A stretch of 46,237 nt of DNA from Deinococcus sp. Arct2-2 (lineage in GTDB: Bacteria; Deinococcota; Deinococci; Deinococcales; Deinococcaceae): NCBI RefSeq assembly GCF_004801315.1, contig NZ_SSNW01000043.1, positions 1 to 46,237 of the forward strand, written 5' to 3'. Positions 9,152 through 17,751 of this stretch are shown one piece after another; position 1 is the stretch's first letter; each line of letters starts with the position of its first letter. A program made the position numbers and the translations under genes. The notes beneath the pieces were generated by a model that saw only the letters and a program-made list of their open reading frames with translations, did no database searches and was not told the origin of the DNA.

Positions 9152-9601
9152 TAAAGTTATTAGAGGAGTAACGATGGTACAGCAATGTAGTATCCCCGCG
9201 TCATCCCTGCTTCCACCATCTTGCTCAGCCAACGCTGAGGCTAAAGCTGAGAACAGCCCAACTTCCACTGCAAAGGCGAGCTTGCAACGCTATACCTGAA
9301 CCACGCTGAAGGGCAACCTCACCAAGGATCCTCTGCGACCCGCTGGTGAATATGACTGCTCTGTCGGCTGCGAACGACACTCAGACTGGCCAGAGCTGAT
9401 CAGGAATAAAGGCTACCCATTCAGAACATATCCGACTGCACTCACACCGAATGCCAACTCATCGGCTTCGAATTAAGCTCCGAACAGGTCAAAACAACAG
9501 CCACATTGGGCTTAATACGGCGATGATGGGGCTGGTCACTCAATCAATTTCTAGGATTTGACCGACTAACCCTCAATTTGGCGAGTTTGCGTTGTTCTTG
9601 G
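9152..9601. other. Gene-poor stretch with one 41-codon frame
   Basis: ATG 9174, preceded by GAGGAG, opens a 41-residue frame (MVQQCSIPASSLLPPSCSAN...) ending near 9299. The Shine-Dalgarno match is good, but the peptide has no recognised family. The rest, 9300-9601, shows nothing I can support; it has several stops in all frames and moderate AT content. Confidence 0.4.
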
Positions 9602-10255
9602 TTATTTCTTTTTTCGGTTCTTTTTGCGGCTGGCCTTGGCCATGTTCCGCCGCATCTTGGCGTGTGCCTTGCTGGCGGCAGCCGTGCGTTCTCCACGAAG
9701 AGGAATCGGGATGCCTCGCCCCTGAGCGAGCTCAGCGTTATAGGTCTGCATCCAGGCATGGATGCCCGCCTCGGTGGTCAAGTCGAAGCCGCGCTCCAGA
9801 CCGAGCATCATCATCCTTTTGGCAGGCCCAAAATGTTCGGGGTTGTCAAGTTCCTGAGTCAGCAACTCGACCGCCTCACCGTCGAGAAACTCGAGGATCT
9901 CGGGTGCCAGAGGCAGAGCGTACTCGCGGCTGAGGAAGCGCCAGAAGGCCTGAAGTTCAGCGACAATGTCCGGGGCACTGTCAGCTGTGGTAGAGACTTG
10001 ACGCGGGAAGATGTCGAGGAGGACGTGGTCAAAGTCAGCCACAGTCATCTGCGGGGGTGTAGCGCCACCGTGCGTAGCGGCGTACGTGAGGAAGACATCA
10101 GTCCAAGTACTTGGGGCGTCGTTTCCTTCGAAATAAGCTTGCCCTTCGGGCGAGGTGTGGAATTGTGTGATGAGGGCCTGTTGGTAGGCGAGGCGGGCGT
10201 CATCGTCCAGCTCGCCGCGAGCGTTGAAGATGTGTTGGTGAACGTCGAATGGCAC
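9602..10255 (-). CDS. Conserved hypothetical protein with basic C-terminal tail
   Basis: The 217-residue protein starts at GTG 10255, with AAGG a few bases upstream. It has no signal peptide or membrane segment. The middle region reads VADFDHVLLDIFPRQVS and FWRFLSREYALPLAPEIL, an arrangement I associate with small bacterial proteins of unknown function that carry a helical domain. The last 30 residues are very basic (KAHAKMRRNMAKASRKKNRK), suggesting nucleic-acid contact. It lies 64 bases downstream of the hotdog-fold gene on the same strand and may share its transcript. Function unknown. Confidence 0.7.
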   Translation of the reverse strand: MPFDVHQHIFNARGELDDDARLAYQQALITQFHTSPEGQAYFEGNDAPSTWTDVFLTYAATHGGATPPQMTVADFDHVLLDIFPRQVSTTADSAPDIVAELQAFWRFLSREYALPLAPEILEFLDGEAVELLTQELDNPEHFGPAKRMMMLGLERGFDLTTEAGIHAWMQTYNAELAQGRGIPIPLRGERTAAASKAHAKMRRNMAKASRKKNRKKK

Positions 10256-10319
10256 GCTTTACCTTACTGCGAGTCGGGCTGCGCCTTCCCACCTATCAGT
10301 CCCTCGTTGTCGTGAATGT

Positions 10320-11174
10320 CTATTCCACTGGTGCAAGATTTAACGACATTTCGCTGACCACTTCATCCGAAGCGTACGCGGTGCAACTGTAGGCCCCTAG
10401 AGCGGTCAGCGGCGTGACTTCAAAGCGGGCTGATTCTCCCGCCCAGCAAAAATCCATGGCCGTCATCGTGGCGGCCTCAACCCGGTAAGGAGTGCCGTGC
10501 AGCCGTCCAGCGACCAAGCCCAGCTGACCCATCAGCACCGCCACCGGCATCGCTGGGTAGTGTTCAAAATGACCGGCACAGGCCTCTTCCGGCACCTTGT
10601 CGAGGGTCAACACCTCTGTCTGACCGGCGCTGCTGAATTGGCCCGTCGGGGGATCGGGCATCCGATCCCCTGCCAGCGCAGTAAAACCCGTCGAATACTT
10701 GGATCGGAACAGGCGCTTGAACGATGAGTCACCCAAGATGGTGTAGGTGACTCGCAGGAAAGCGAGGTCTGCTCCGCCCGCTGTGACGGTAATTTCTGCT
10801 GTGGCGTGCCGCTTGTTCTGCTCGACAACTCGAGCCTCGAAGCTGACTGTGGCGCCGTAGGGTGTGGGGTTGGCGTAGCCGGTGTAGACCGCATCCCGCG
10901 CGAGGTAGTAGCGGCGGTCGTCGTCGTTGAACGCCAAAGCGGCGGCGCACAGCCCACAGATCGCAGCATGACGGCTGATCTCGCAGGCCTGCATCGCGCC
11001 TGCTTCGTTGGACATGTGCCGTTGAGCGACAGCGGTGGCGCGAAAGAGGTCACCTTCTAGACGCAGGGTGTCTAAAGCGAAATAGGGGGGCCGGACGCAG
11101 ATGCGTTGCAGGAGTTGGGTGACGTCCACCTCAGTGAATGGGGCGGGTGAGAACCGGTGGGTCTGGTCGAGCAT
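10320..11174 (-). CDS. Hotdog-fold (FabZ/thioesterase-like) protein
   Basis: The protein is 284 residues long; its ATG follows AGGAGG with ideal spacing. Around residues 75-160 it reads YYLARDAVYTGYANPTPYG and VTYTILGDSSF, and around 205-230 GHFEHYPAMPVAVLMGQLG. The latter resembles the helix-and-loop block of 3-hydroxyacyl-ACP dehydratases (H-F-P-x-x-P). The repeated organisation suggests a double hotdog. A role in acyl-CoA/ACP chemistry is inferred from the fold only; the catalytic pair is not certain. The protein is cytoplasmic with no signal peptide. Confidence 0.6.
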   Translation of the reverse strand: MLDQTHRFSPAPFTEVDVTQLLQRICVRPPYFALDTLRLEGDLFRATAVAQRHMSNEAGAMQACEISRHAAICGLCAAALAFNDDDRRYYLARDAVYTGYANPTPYGATVSFEARVVEQNKRHATAEITVTAGGADLAFLRVTYTILGDSSFKRLFRSKYSTGFTALAGDRMPDPPTGQFSSAGQTEVLTLDKVPEEACAGHFEHYPAMPVAVLMGQLGLVAGRLHGTPYRVEAATMTAMDFCWAGESARFEVTPLTALGAYSCTAYASDEVVSEMSLNLAPVE

Positions 11175-11268
11175 GTGCCTCCTGCTCCGGTACGGAGTAG
11201 AGGAAGACTACACGAAGAGCTTCATGAAGTCCATCATTTCTTCATCTTCATCACTTGTAAGAGTTGTG

Positions 11269-13224
11269 TTAGTTCAGGGGACTCTGCATGGCCCTAGGCG
11301 CAAACAGGGCGGGCGCCACAAACGCCTCCAGCGCCGCGTCTTCGGCCAACGGCCGTGACAGGTAATAGCCTTGCCCGAGATCACATCCCAAGTCGCGCAG
11401 CATGTCCAGCTGTTTACGGGTCTCAATGCCTTCAGCCACGACCTGTAGATCCAGGGTATCGGCAATCCCGATCACCGCTTCAATCAGTGCCAGCGCAAAT
11501 TGAGGTGCGCGCCTCGGGGTACTCAGGTCACGAATAAAGGACTGGTCGATCTTGATGCAGTTGATGGGCAGATCCCGGAGATAGGCCAGGGAAGAGTAGC
11601 CGGTGCCGAAGTCATCAATAGCAATCTTCACCCCGAGCGCCTGCAACTCGCGCAGGTAGGCCTTCACCATGTCAATCCGGCGCATGACGGCACCTTCTGT
11701 GAGTTCAATCTCCAGAGAGGAGGCGGGGAGGTCAGCCTCCTGCAGCGCTTCCCGGACGACATCAACGAAATTGGCCTGAGCGAATTGCAGGGGGGAGACA
11801 TTGACAGACACGATTATAGGCAACCCCGTAATGTCATTCCAGCGTCGGGCTTGGTGACAGGCCGCGCGCAGAGCCCAAGTGCCCAGCGGGATGATCTGTC
11901 CGTTGTTCTCCGCAATAGGAATAAATTCCGTCGCGGAAATGGAACCCAGGGTGGGGTGTGTCCAACGCAGCAGGGTCTCCAGCTTCCGCACCACGCCGTC
12001 TTGTAGGGAACAGATCGGCTGGTACATCACGGAGAGCTCCCCGTTGGTCATGGCCTGAGTTAGCGCCCGCTCGACCTGTTTCAGGCGTTCGATGGCCGAA
12101 TCCGTAGCTTTCTCATACCTGCGGACGCCGTTCTTGCCGTAGCTCTTCACGGTGTACATGGCGGCGTCCGCGTGCTGAATGAGCTCCTGGGTATCGCTGG
12201 CATCCTCCGGGTACAGGCTGATGCCGATACTGGCGGTGAGGGACACGATGTGTCCTTCTGCCAAGATCGGATGAGACAAAGAGCTCAGCAGTGCCTTGGC
12301 TGTGGTCTGTGCGTCTGTTGGCTCGGTGAAAGCGAGCACGATGAACTCATCGCCGCTCAACCGAGCGGCAAAGAGATGGGGGTCACTGGGGTGTTGCAGA
12401 CGTCGCGCCGCTTCTTGTAGGGCCAGGTCACCGACGATGTGGCCTAGGGTGTCATTGATAAGCTTGAAGCCGTCGAGATCAATAAACAGCAGCGCGAAGG
12501 GACGCTGCTCTGCAGTCGCGCTTTTGATCACCTCATCCAGCCGCTGGCGGTTCGGGAGGCCCGTGAGCAGATCGGTTCCCAGCAGTTGCCGCATGGTGTC
12601 GTATTCCGACGCGGAGCGGACATATTTTTCCTTGAACCCGATGAACCGGTTCGTCACACTGAACAGCACCACATTGGCAAGGTTGAGTTCGAGGAGGGCA
12701 TACACGATCCCCTGGGATGTCCCATCAAACGCTGCTTTGATCAAGTATACCAGGGTGACAAGGGAAAAAAGCGCGAAAAAGATGATGGAGGCATTCCGGG
12801 CACTGCGCAGGTGAGGAATAAAGAACGAGAGCACCTGCAGTGCGGGAATCCAGAAAAAGGTTTCGGTCATCTCCAGCTGGACGTGCTGGGTCTGGGGCAT
12901 CAAGAACAAAATGAAGACGAGCTTGCCCAGAAACAAGGCGCTCATAGCGAAGACCAAGCCGGTCACAGTAGTGTTGATGAGTATTGGTCGCCGCCAGAGC
13001 GCGACCGAAAAGCCAAGCAGGAGCATCAACGCCAGCGGGTAGCTGATCTGGTCGTAGAGGGTGCCCTGGCCACTCGGTACATCGAACAAGAGGCCAATCA
13101 GGAAGGCCAGGGCTGCAGCTGGAAATGCGAACAGCAGTGGCCGACGCCATTCGATCTCCGGTGCCGACTTCTGATCTACTTGAGTTGTGGGCGGCAACAT
13201 ACCTGGAGTGGAGTATAACCTCAC
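11269..13224 (-). CDS. Membrane GGDEF-EAL cyclic-di-GMP protein
   Basis: The 651-residue protein has about six hydrophobic segments (residues 30-190), a GGDEF domain (about 205-375) and an EAL domain (about 390-640). The active-site loop is SGDEF (290-294), one of the variants still compatible with diguanylate cyclase activity, with FIDLDGFKLINDTLGH before it. In the EAL domain the signature is ETL in KLETLLRW rather than EAL, but NVSPLQF, ELTEG, DDFGTGYSSLAYL, KIDQSFI and VVAEGIET are present, so phosphodiesterase activity remains plausible. The start is GTG 13224 or ATG 13200; neither has a strong ribosome-binding site. It may couple a membrane signal to c-di-GMP level. An AT-rich promoter region lies upstream. 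Confidence 0.9.
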   Translation of the reverse strand: MRLYSTPGMLPPTTQVDQKSAPEIEWRRPLLFAFPAAALAFLIGLLFDVPSGQGTLYDQISYPLALMLLLGFSVALWRRPILINTTVTGLVFAMSALFLGKLVFILFLMPQTQHVQLEMTETFFWIPALQVLSFFIPHLRSARNASIIFFALFSLVTLVYLIKAAFDGTSQGIVYALLELNLANVVLFSVTNRFIGFKEKYVRSASEYDTMRQLLGTDLLTGLPNRQRLDEVIKSATAEQRPFALLFIDLDGFKLINDTLGHIVGDLALQEAARRLQHPSDPHLFAARLSGDEFIVLAFTEPTDAQTTAKALLSSLSHPILAEGHIVSLTASIGISLYPEDASDTQELIQHADAAMYTVKSYGKNGVRRYEKATDSAIERLKQVERALTQAMTNGELSVMYQPICSLQDGVVRKLETLLRWTHPTLGSISATEFIPIAENNGQIIPLGTWALRAACHQARRWNDITGLPIIVSVNVSPLQFAQANFVDVVREALQEADLPASSLEIELTEGAVMRRIDMVKAYLRELQALGVKIAIDDFGTGYSSLAYLRDLPINCIKIDQSFIRDLSTPRRAPQFALALIEAVIGIADTLDLQVVAEGIETRKQLDMLRDLGCDLGQGYYLSRPLAEDAALEAFVAPALFAPRAMQSPLN

Positions 13225-13596
13225 CGCTCTCTCAAAAACCTTTCACAGAGTTTTCAACGATTTTGTCAAGTCAATCCAAGATCATATGAAAAATAAGTCC
13301 TTGATTCGAAAGTTATCTATAGGTTGGCTAGAGATCCATTTGAAACACGCGTAGTTTTACACCTATTTATAGATATCGTGTACAGTCTTTTCTCCAAAAT
13401 TATAAAACGAGATGAGTCAGTCCACATTCACTTCGATAGAACCCAGGCAGCACATGCTGTCGAAGAGAGCAACAACAGTGAGTAAACCTCCTTCCCATAT
13501 AAAATTGAAGCGCTGGAGAGTGGTCTTTTCAGTATCAAGAAGGAGACAGACGGGAGATCCCCCCGCGTTTGCGGTGGCTGAGGGTTCGTATCTGAA
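13225..13596. other. AT-rich intergenic region
   Basis: The region 13225-13410 is markedly AT-rich, with runs such as TTTGTCAAG and TATTTATAGATATC, and probably holds the promoter of the leftward GGDEF-EAL gene. No credible gene is seen between here and the DUF2945 stop at 13597. Confidence 0.5.
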
Positions 13597-13797
13597 TTAG
13601 CCCAATGAGAGGGCTGCCTCGGTATGCGCGGCTTGCTTGCCGTCCTCCAATTCCACAATGTACCGGGGGTCTTCCGGAGTGGCCCGGTAGTGGAAGCCGT
13701 TCACCTCGCCGTCCTCATGGGCCACGCGCACGATTTTGCCGTGCGCTTCGCCGCCGTGGCTGTGCCACTTCACCTGGTCTCCGATGTGGAATGCCAT
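13597..13797 (-). CDS. DUF2945 / HVA1 tudor-like small protein
   Basis: The protein is 66 residues long and starts MAFHIGDQVKWHSHGGEAHG, continuing with GKIVRVAHEDGE, DPRYIVELEDGKQAAHTE and a short tail. This matches the hypervirulence-associated (HVA1) tudor-domain family: one five-stranded barrel with conserved G-D-x-V-x-W, H-G-K-V and K-x-A-A-H blocks. Members are often stress-associated, but the molecular role is not established. The ATG has AGGAGG at proper spacing. It lies 102 bases downstream of the HU gene on the same strand; a GC-rich hairpin (GGGGGC/GCCCCC, 13867-13883) lies between them. Confidence 0.85.
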   Translation of the reverse strand: MAFHIGDQVKWHSHGGEAHGKIVRVAHEDGEVNGFHYRATPEDPRYIVELEDGKQAAHTEAALSLG

Positions 13798-13899
13798 GCT
13801 TGCCTCCTATGGCGGTACAGTGTCGAGTGATAGACGGGAAGCTTGTCGGTTCGTATCAGACGTTCTTGGGGGCACAGAGCCCCCGCGTGCATGTTGAGG

Positions 13900-14259
13900 T
13901 TAGAGGCTGCTTTTGAGGGTGGTGGCGACTTTGAAGGTGACTTTCTTCCCGGCGGGAATCTGAATTTTATCGCTGGTGCCGGGGCGTACGCCAGTGCGGG
14001 CGGCCGTGTTTTTGACGCTCAGGGTGCCTAGACCAGGCAGGCCAACCGTTTTCCCAGCCTTCAAGGCCTCCACGATCAGGTCAAGCAGGCCGCTGAAGAC
14101 GTCGTCGCTCTGCTTCTTGGTCAAGTTGGTTTGGTCTGCCATCAAGTCAACAAGTTGGGTCTTGCCAAGCTTGGTGCTCTGTGCGATCTCGGCCTGAGGG
14201 GCAGGTGCCGCTTTAGCAGTAGGCTTTTTTGCTGGGGTTTTCGCTGTTTTCTTCGTCAT
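13900..14259 (-). CDS. HU-family nucleoid DNA-binding protein with N-terminal tail
   Basis: The protein is 119 residues long. An Ala/Lys/Pro-rich tail (residues 1-28, [20 protein letters not shown]...) precedes a full HU core: [20 protein letters not shown] (dimer helices), [17 protein letters not shown] and the DNA-wrapping beta-arm with [18 protein letters not shown]. Such basic extensions are typical of Deinococcus HU proteins. The ATG at 14259 is chosen because it opens the Lys-rich tail; an in-frame ATG at 14328 would add an unlikely His/Arg-rich leader. The protein compacts DNA as a dimer. A second, truncated HU C-terminus lies at 38069-38260. Confidence 0.93.
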   Translation of the reverse strand: MTKKTAKTPAKKPTAKAAPAPQAEIAQSTKLGKTQLVDLMADQTNLTKKQSDDVFSGLLDLIVEALKAGKTVGLPGLGTLSVKNTAARTGVRPGTSDKIQIPAGKKVTFKVATTLKSSL

Positions 14260-14708
14260 GGTGCGAGTGTGCCGCCTGGAACGGTGAAAAGCAAGGACTA
14301 TTGCGGCTTTGTGGAGATGAGTCAACATACGGGTGTGAGTGGGGGAGAGGAGGGCGACGGGGGAGGGTGGAATGGTGTTAATGGAGAGGACTTATTTGTG
14401 GAGTAACAAAGCGGTGTGGTCGATGCTGCAGTTTGCAGTGTCAGTGCCATCTCGTGATCCTTGACACTATTTACGCTATGCTTCTGCCTCGGCCTGAGCA
14501 CGCCACATCTCAACGTGAGAACGGGAAAGGGATCAAGCATCCACTTTATTACTCAAATAACACTTACCCTCTTCTCCATCTCCTGAGCTTGTATTGAACA
14601 GCGCTCCATTCTCTCCACTCCTCCCCCTCTGCCGCCTCCAGTTGGCCAGCCGGGCCTAAAGCTGCAGCGGAGGCCCCAGTGCTGGTGTGGCTTCCAACGC
14701 TATACCGT
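14260..14708. other. Intergenic region with G-quadruplex motif
   Basis: There is no gene between HU and the ISKra4-type element. The plus strand carries four G-runs at 14341-14345, 14352-14354, 14359-14363 and 14365-14367, with loops of 6, 4 and 1 bases, satisfying the standard G3+N1-7 pattern. It lies about 80 bases upstream of the HU start on the template strand. A TTGACA (14461-14466) is present but has no matching -10 at proper distance. Confidence 0.6.
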
Positions 14709-14734
14709 GAGTCCACCAAAATCCGGGGGCTAGA
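14709..14734 (+). repeat. Left terminal inverted repeat of ISKra4-type element
   Basis: This 26-bp repeat matches the complement of 17572-17597 except at two positions (14712 and 14725). It contains the stop codon of the leftward integrase gene. Confidence 0.85.
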
Positions 14735-15430
14735 GGTCAAGTAAGCGGACGGCTTGCTGGTAGGCAGCGTCCACGGCATCCAACGACAGATGCTGGTAGA
14801 TTTCTAAACTCTTCTTGCTGGCATGGCCACTGAGCAGTTGGATCTGGGCATCTGACAACTTCTGGCCCGTCAGAAAGGTCAGCATCTGGTGGCGGAAGAG
14901 ATGGGGATGCACTGCGGCGCTCAGCCCGGCGGCTTCTCGGTAGCGCTGCACGATCTGCTGTACCCGGCGGACTGTATACGGTCCGCACCGCTGCGTCTCG
15001 AACAGATGAACCTGCTGTGGATAGGCCGCGAGGTGTGCCCGAAGGACAAGACCGAACGTCTGCGGAAACAGGATGTAACGATCCTTACTCCCCTTGCCTT
15101 GGTCGACGAAGATCTTGCACTTGGCGAGGTCTAGGTCGGCCACTTTGATGTTCACCAACTCACCGACCCGAACCGCTGTGAAGAACAGCAGTTTAAGCAT
15201 GATCTCATGCTCGACGCGGCCCCCTCACGCACAGCTCGGAAGAAGCGTCCGAGTTCCTCGGACGTGAGCAGATGGGGTAGTCGCTGCTCCCGCTTGGGTT
15301 TGTGGAGTTCTAATTTCTTTCGGGCTTGCCGGCAGATGGAGCTGAATTCCTCGTAGCTCAGGTGCTCTTTGCGAGCCAGTCGAACAAGCTGCGCGACCAC
15401 TTGAGATTTCGCCTTCTCGGATGACGGCAT
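14730..15430 (-). pseudogene. Tyrosine recombinase (XerC/D-like), one frameshift
   Basis: The N-terminal core-binding part (MPSSEKAKSQVVAQLVRLAR..., from 15430) is in one frame up to about 15225, and the catalytic part in another to TAG 14730. In the second frame the full active site is seen: Arg in FFTAVRVGELVN, the HLFRH box, and the GHASKKSLEIYQHL box with the nucleophile Tyr. The break is at a run of five C (15221-15225; G on the coding strand). One more G would restore VREGGRVEHEIMLKLLFF. This is a one-base loss in a homopolymer, which could be a mutation, a phase-variable tract or a sequencing error. It is transcribed divergently from the TnpR-like and transposase genes in the same element. 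Confidence 0.8.
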
Positions 15431-15550
15431 GCAATCCCTCGCTTTTGGTGGAGATCAGATCCATGTGCAGGGCGCTATGGGGGTGAATCATTGCGTCTTT
15501 CTGCCCTTTGGCGAACTCCTGACCGGAACGCCCATAGGGTACGCTGGTCT

Positions 15551-16219
15551 ATGGCAGCCGAGGTGGTGATCTATCAGCTCAACATCGTCCTGCGCGAGGT
15601 CGAGCCGACCGTCTGGCGGCGGGTGCTGGTCAGGAGTGACACCAGCATCGCCCTGCTGCATCAGGTGGTGCAAGTAGCCCTGGGCTGGGAGGATGTTCAC
15701 CTCCACAAGTTCCGGATTCACGGGCGCGACTACGGTACTTCCTACGAGGGCGGAATCATGTTCAGCACGAATCCGCAGCAGGTTCGGCTCGACGGATTCA
15801 AGCTGCGCGCCGGGGAGCGCTTCCGATACGAATATGACTTCGGGGATTTCTGGGAGCACGATCTGCGCCTAGAACGCGTTCTCCCGCTTGATCCAAAGAA
15901 GAAGTATCCGGTCTGCGTCGCCGGTCAACATTCGTGTCCACCCGAGGACTGCGGTGGCCCCGAGGGCCACCGGCAGGGAGTGGAAGAGCTTCTTTCATGG
16001 GAGGCGATGGACGACCTGCGGCTGCTCAGTGAAGCGGTTCTCCGTGTGGTGGATGGACAGGACGCGAGCGTTCTACGCGAAGACGAAGACGTTCTGGACG
16101 CCTTCGAGCGCTGCCGGAATCGGCAGCGCTTCGCCCCGAACCAGTTTAACCGTGCCGCCGTGAATCGGCAGCTTCGAGAGGTGGAACATGCAGATCAGAG
16201 TGCAAGTGACGTTGGTTGA
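15551..16219 (+). CDS. PRiA4_ORF3 / IS1096 TnpR-like passenger protein
   Basis: The protein is 222 residues long from ATG 15551 (MAAEVVIYQLNIVLREVEPT). The order VWRRVLVRSDTSIALLHQVV, ALGWEDVHLHKF, FRYEYDFGDFWEHDLRLE, PVCVAGQHSCPPEDCGGPEG is the typical pattern of the plasmid pRiA4b ORF-3 family, which includes the TnpR passenger of IS1096. The conserved Cys/His cluster (C..G...CPPEDCGG) suggests metal binding. Its function is not known; a role in transposition control has been supposed. The 3' end overlaps the transposase start at 16188 by 32 bases, so the two are probably translated together. Confidence 0.85.
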   Translation: MAAEVVIYQLNIVLREVEPTVWRRVLVRSDTSIALLHQVVQVALGWEDVHLHKFRIHGRDYGTSYEGGIMFSTNPQQVRLDGFKLRAGERFRYEYDFGDFWEHDLRLERVLPLDPKKKYPVCVAGQHSCPPEDCGGPEGHRQGVEELLSWEAMDDLRLLSEAVLRVVDGQDASVLREDEDVLDAFERCRNRQRFAPNQFNRAAVNRQLREVEHADQSASDVG

Positions 16220-17576
16220 GGGCGACCAGGAAGAGGTTCACGAGCTGGGCGAGTTTGAACGGGGAGCTCTGAGCTTCGAGACGCTCGGACTCACCTTGGA
16301 AGAAGGGAAAACCTTGCTGGGCCGTTTACAGGCCGTGCTGATCGAAGAGCAGGTCAGCCGTCAGCTCGAAAACGTCCGTCCATGTCCGGAATGTGGCGTC
16401 CAGCGGCGCGTCAAAGGCCACCATCATGTCCTGCTGCACACGGTGTACGGCGATGTTCCAGTGAACAGTCCACGCTGGTGGCGCTGCGCGTGTGCGACCC
16501 AAAGCGGCACCTTCAGTCCCTTGTCCAGTCTCATGCCAGAACACACCACACCAGAACTCTTGTTTCTGCAGACGAAATGGGCGTCGATGGTGTCCTACGG
16601 GGCCACCGTCAATTTGCTGGAAGACGTCTTGCCCATGGGCAAGACCTTGAATGCTGAGACCGTTCGGAAGCATGTGCACCGGGTGGCTCAGCGAGCCGAA
16701 GAAGCCCTGGGCGAGGAGAAAACGTTCTTCGTCGACGGTTGTCAGCAGGAGTGGGATGCACTCCCCATGCCAAACGGCCCACTGACAGTTGGCATTGAAG
16801 GCGGCTTCGTTCGGGCCAAGGGGAAGGGCTGGTTCGAAGTCATTGCCGGGAAGAGCATCCTGGCGTTTGGGCGCGATCAACTTGAGGATCAGCCCAGCAG
16901 CAAAACATTTGCCTTCGTCACGACCCATGACCAGAAGCCGGGCCGACGGCTGTTCGAGGTGCTGCGCTCGCAAGGTCTACAGCAAAACCAGACCGTGACG
17001 TTCATGTCCGACGGGGGCGACAACGTCCGGAATCTTCAGCTGTACCTCAGTCCGAATGCCGAACACGTGCTGGATTGGTTTCACGTGACCATGCGATTGA
17101 CGGTGCTCGGTCAGATGGCTAAGGGCCTTCCCAAGGACATTGAGGCACTGAAGGACGTTCCTGAGCGGTTAGAGCGGGCTAAACATCACCTCTGGCACGG
17201 TCATGTGGGCCAAGGCTGTCAGGAACTTGGCGACCTAGAAACGGATCTGTCCAGCGTGCTGGACAGATCCCGAGCGGAGCTCGTTTGCCTCCGGAAGATG
17301 GAGAAGTACGTGGTGGAGATGATTGGCTACATTGGCAACAACAAAGCGTACATGGTGAACTACGGTGAGCGGTACCGGGCTGGCGAGCGTATTTCGACGG
17401 GCTTCGTCGAGTCCACGGTCAATCAGGTGATCAGCAAGCGGTTCGTCAAGAAGCAGTCGATGAACTGGACACCGCGGGGAGCTTATCTCCTGCTTCAGAT
17501 CAGAACACGGGTACTCAACAATGAACTTGAAGACCTGTTTCGCCAGTGGTACCCGGCCTTCAGAACAGCGGTCTAG
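16188..17576 (+). CDS. ISKra4-family transposase
   Basis: The 462-residue protein has an N-terminal Cys pair CPEC (64-67) and CACA (about 97), likely a zinc-binding DNA-recognition part. These are followed by the catalytic core with FFVDG (about 180), FMSDGGDNVR, LDWFHVTMRL and the C-terminal FVESTVNQVISKRFVKKQSM block where the catalytic Glu lies. This layout is that of ISKra4-family DDE transposases. The frame is intact and the ATG is preceded by GAGAGGTGG. The stop TAG lies in the right terminal repeat. The enzyme is probably active, whereas the integrase of the same element is frameshifted. Confidence 0.85.
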   Translation: MQIRVQVTLVEGDQEEVHELGEFERGALSFETLGLTLEEGKTLLGRLQAVLIEEQVSRQLENVRPCPECGVQRRVKGHHHVLLHTVYGDVPVNSPRWWRCACATQSGTFSPLSSLMPEHTTPELLFLQTKWASMVSYGATVNLLEDVLPMGKTLNAETVRKHVHRVAQRAEEALGEEKTFFVDGCQQEWDALPMPNGPLTVGIEGGFVRAKGKGWFEVIAGKSILAFGRDQLEDQPSSKTFAFVTTHDQKPGRRLFEVLRSQGLQQNQTVTFMSDGGDNVRNLQLYLSPNAEHVLDWFHVTMRLTVLGQMAKGLPKDIEALKDVPERLERAKHHLWHGHVGQGCQELGDLETDLSSVLDRSRAELVCLRKMEKYVVEMIGYIGNNKAYMVNYGERYRAGERISTGFVESTVNQVISKRFVKKQSMNWTPRGAYLLLQIRTRVLNNELEDLFRQWYPAFRTAV

Positions 17577-17597
17577 CCCCTGGATTTTGGTGGCCTC
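17572..17597 (-). repeat. Right terminal inverted repeat of ISKra4-type element
   Basis: This is the complement of the left repeat at 14709-14734 with two mismatches. It contains the transposase stop codon (17574-17576). Confidence 0.85.
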
Positions 17598-17712
17598 TGT
17601 TCAGTCGGGTGACCCTCCAGGGGGGCGCCGATCCGGCACCTCCCGCACATCGCAAGAAATCACACGTCAGCGCTGTCAACGCTCTGGAAGGCGGCCGGGT
17701 GCTCAGATTTCG

Positions 17713-17732
17713 CTCTCCCTCATAAAATCTGT
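17713..17732. repeat. Solo terminal-repeat remnant of the IS4-type element
   Basis: The 20-base sequence TCTCCCTCATAAAATCTGTC is identical to 21143-21162, the right terminal repeat of the IS4-family element at 19903-21173. Upstream, TTCG plus one base also match, but no transposase sequence is attached. Downstream bases differ from those at the other copy, marking the element tip. It lies between the ISKra4-type element and the IS110 gene. Confidence 0.7.
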
Positions 17733-17751
17733 CTGTATGTCCAGAATGAGG

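Larger units (their letters stand above)
14709..17597. mobile_element. ISKra4-type element with integrase and TnpR-like passengers
   Basis: The element is bounded by 26-bp inverted repeats with two mismatches: left 14709-14734 (GAGTCCACCAAAATCC...) and right 17572-17597 (complement GAGGCCACCAAAATCC...). Between them lie a leftward tyrosine integrase, a rightward PRiA4_ORF3-like gene and a rightward ISKra4-type transposase. The stop TAG of both the integrase (14732-14730) and the transposase (17574-17576) lies inside the terminal repeat at the same place, showing that all three genes belong to one unit. No clear target duplication is seen. The length of 2.9 kb is at the upper end known to me for the ISKra4 family. 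Confidence 0.8.

Noticed and set aside
14455..14480. TTGACA box near 14461 as a promoter
   Set aside because: The only -10-like hexamer lies about 10 bases away, too close for a sigma-70 promoter.
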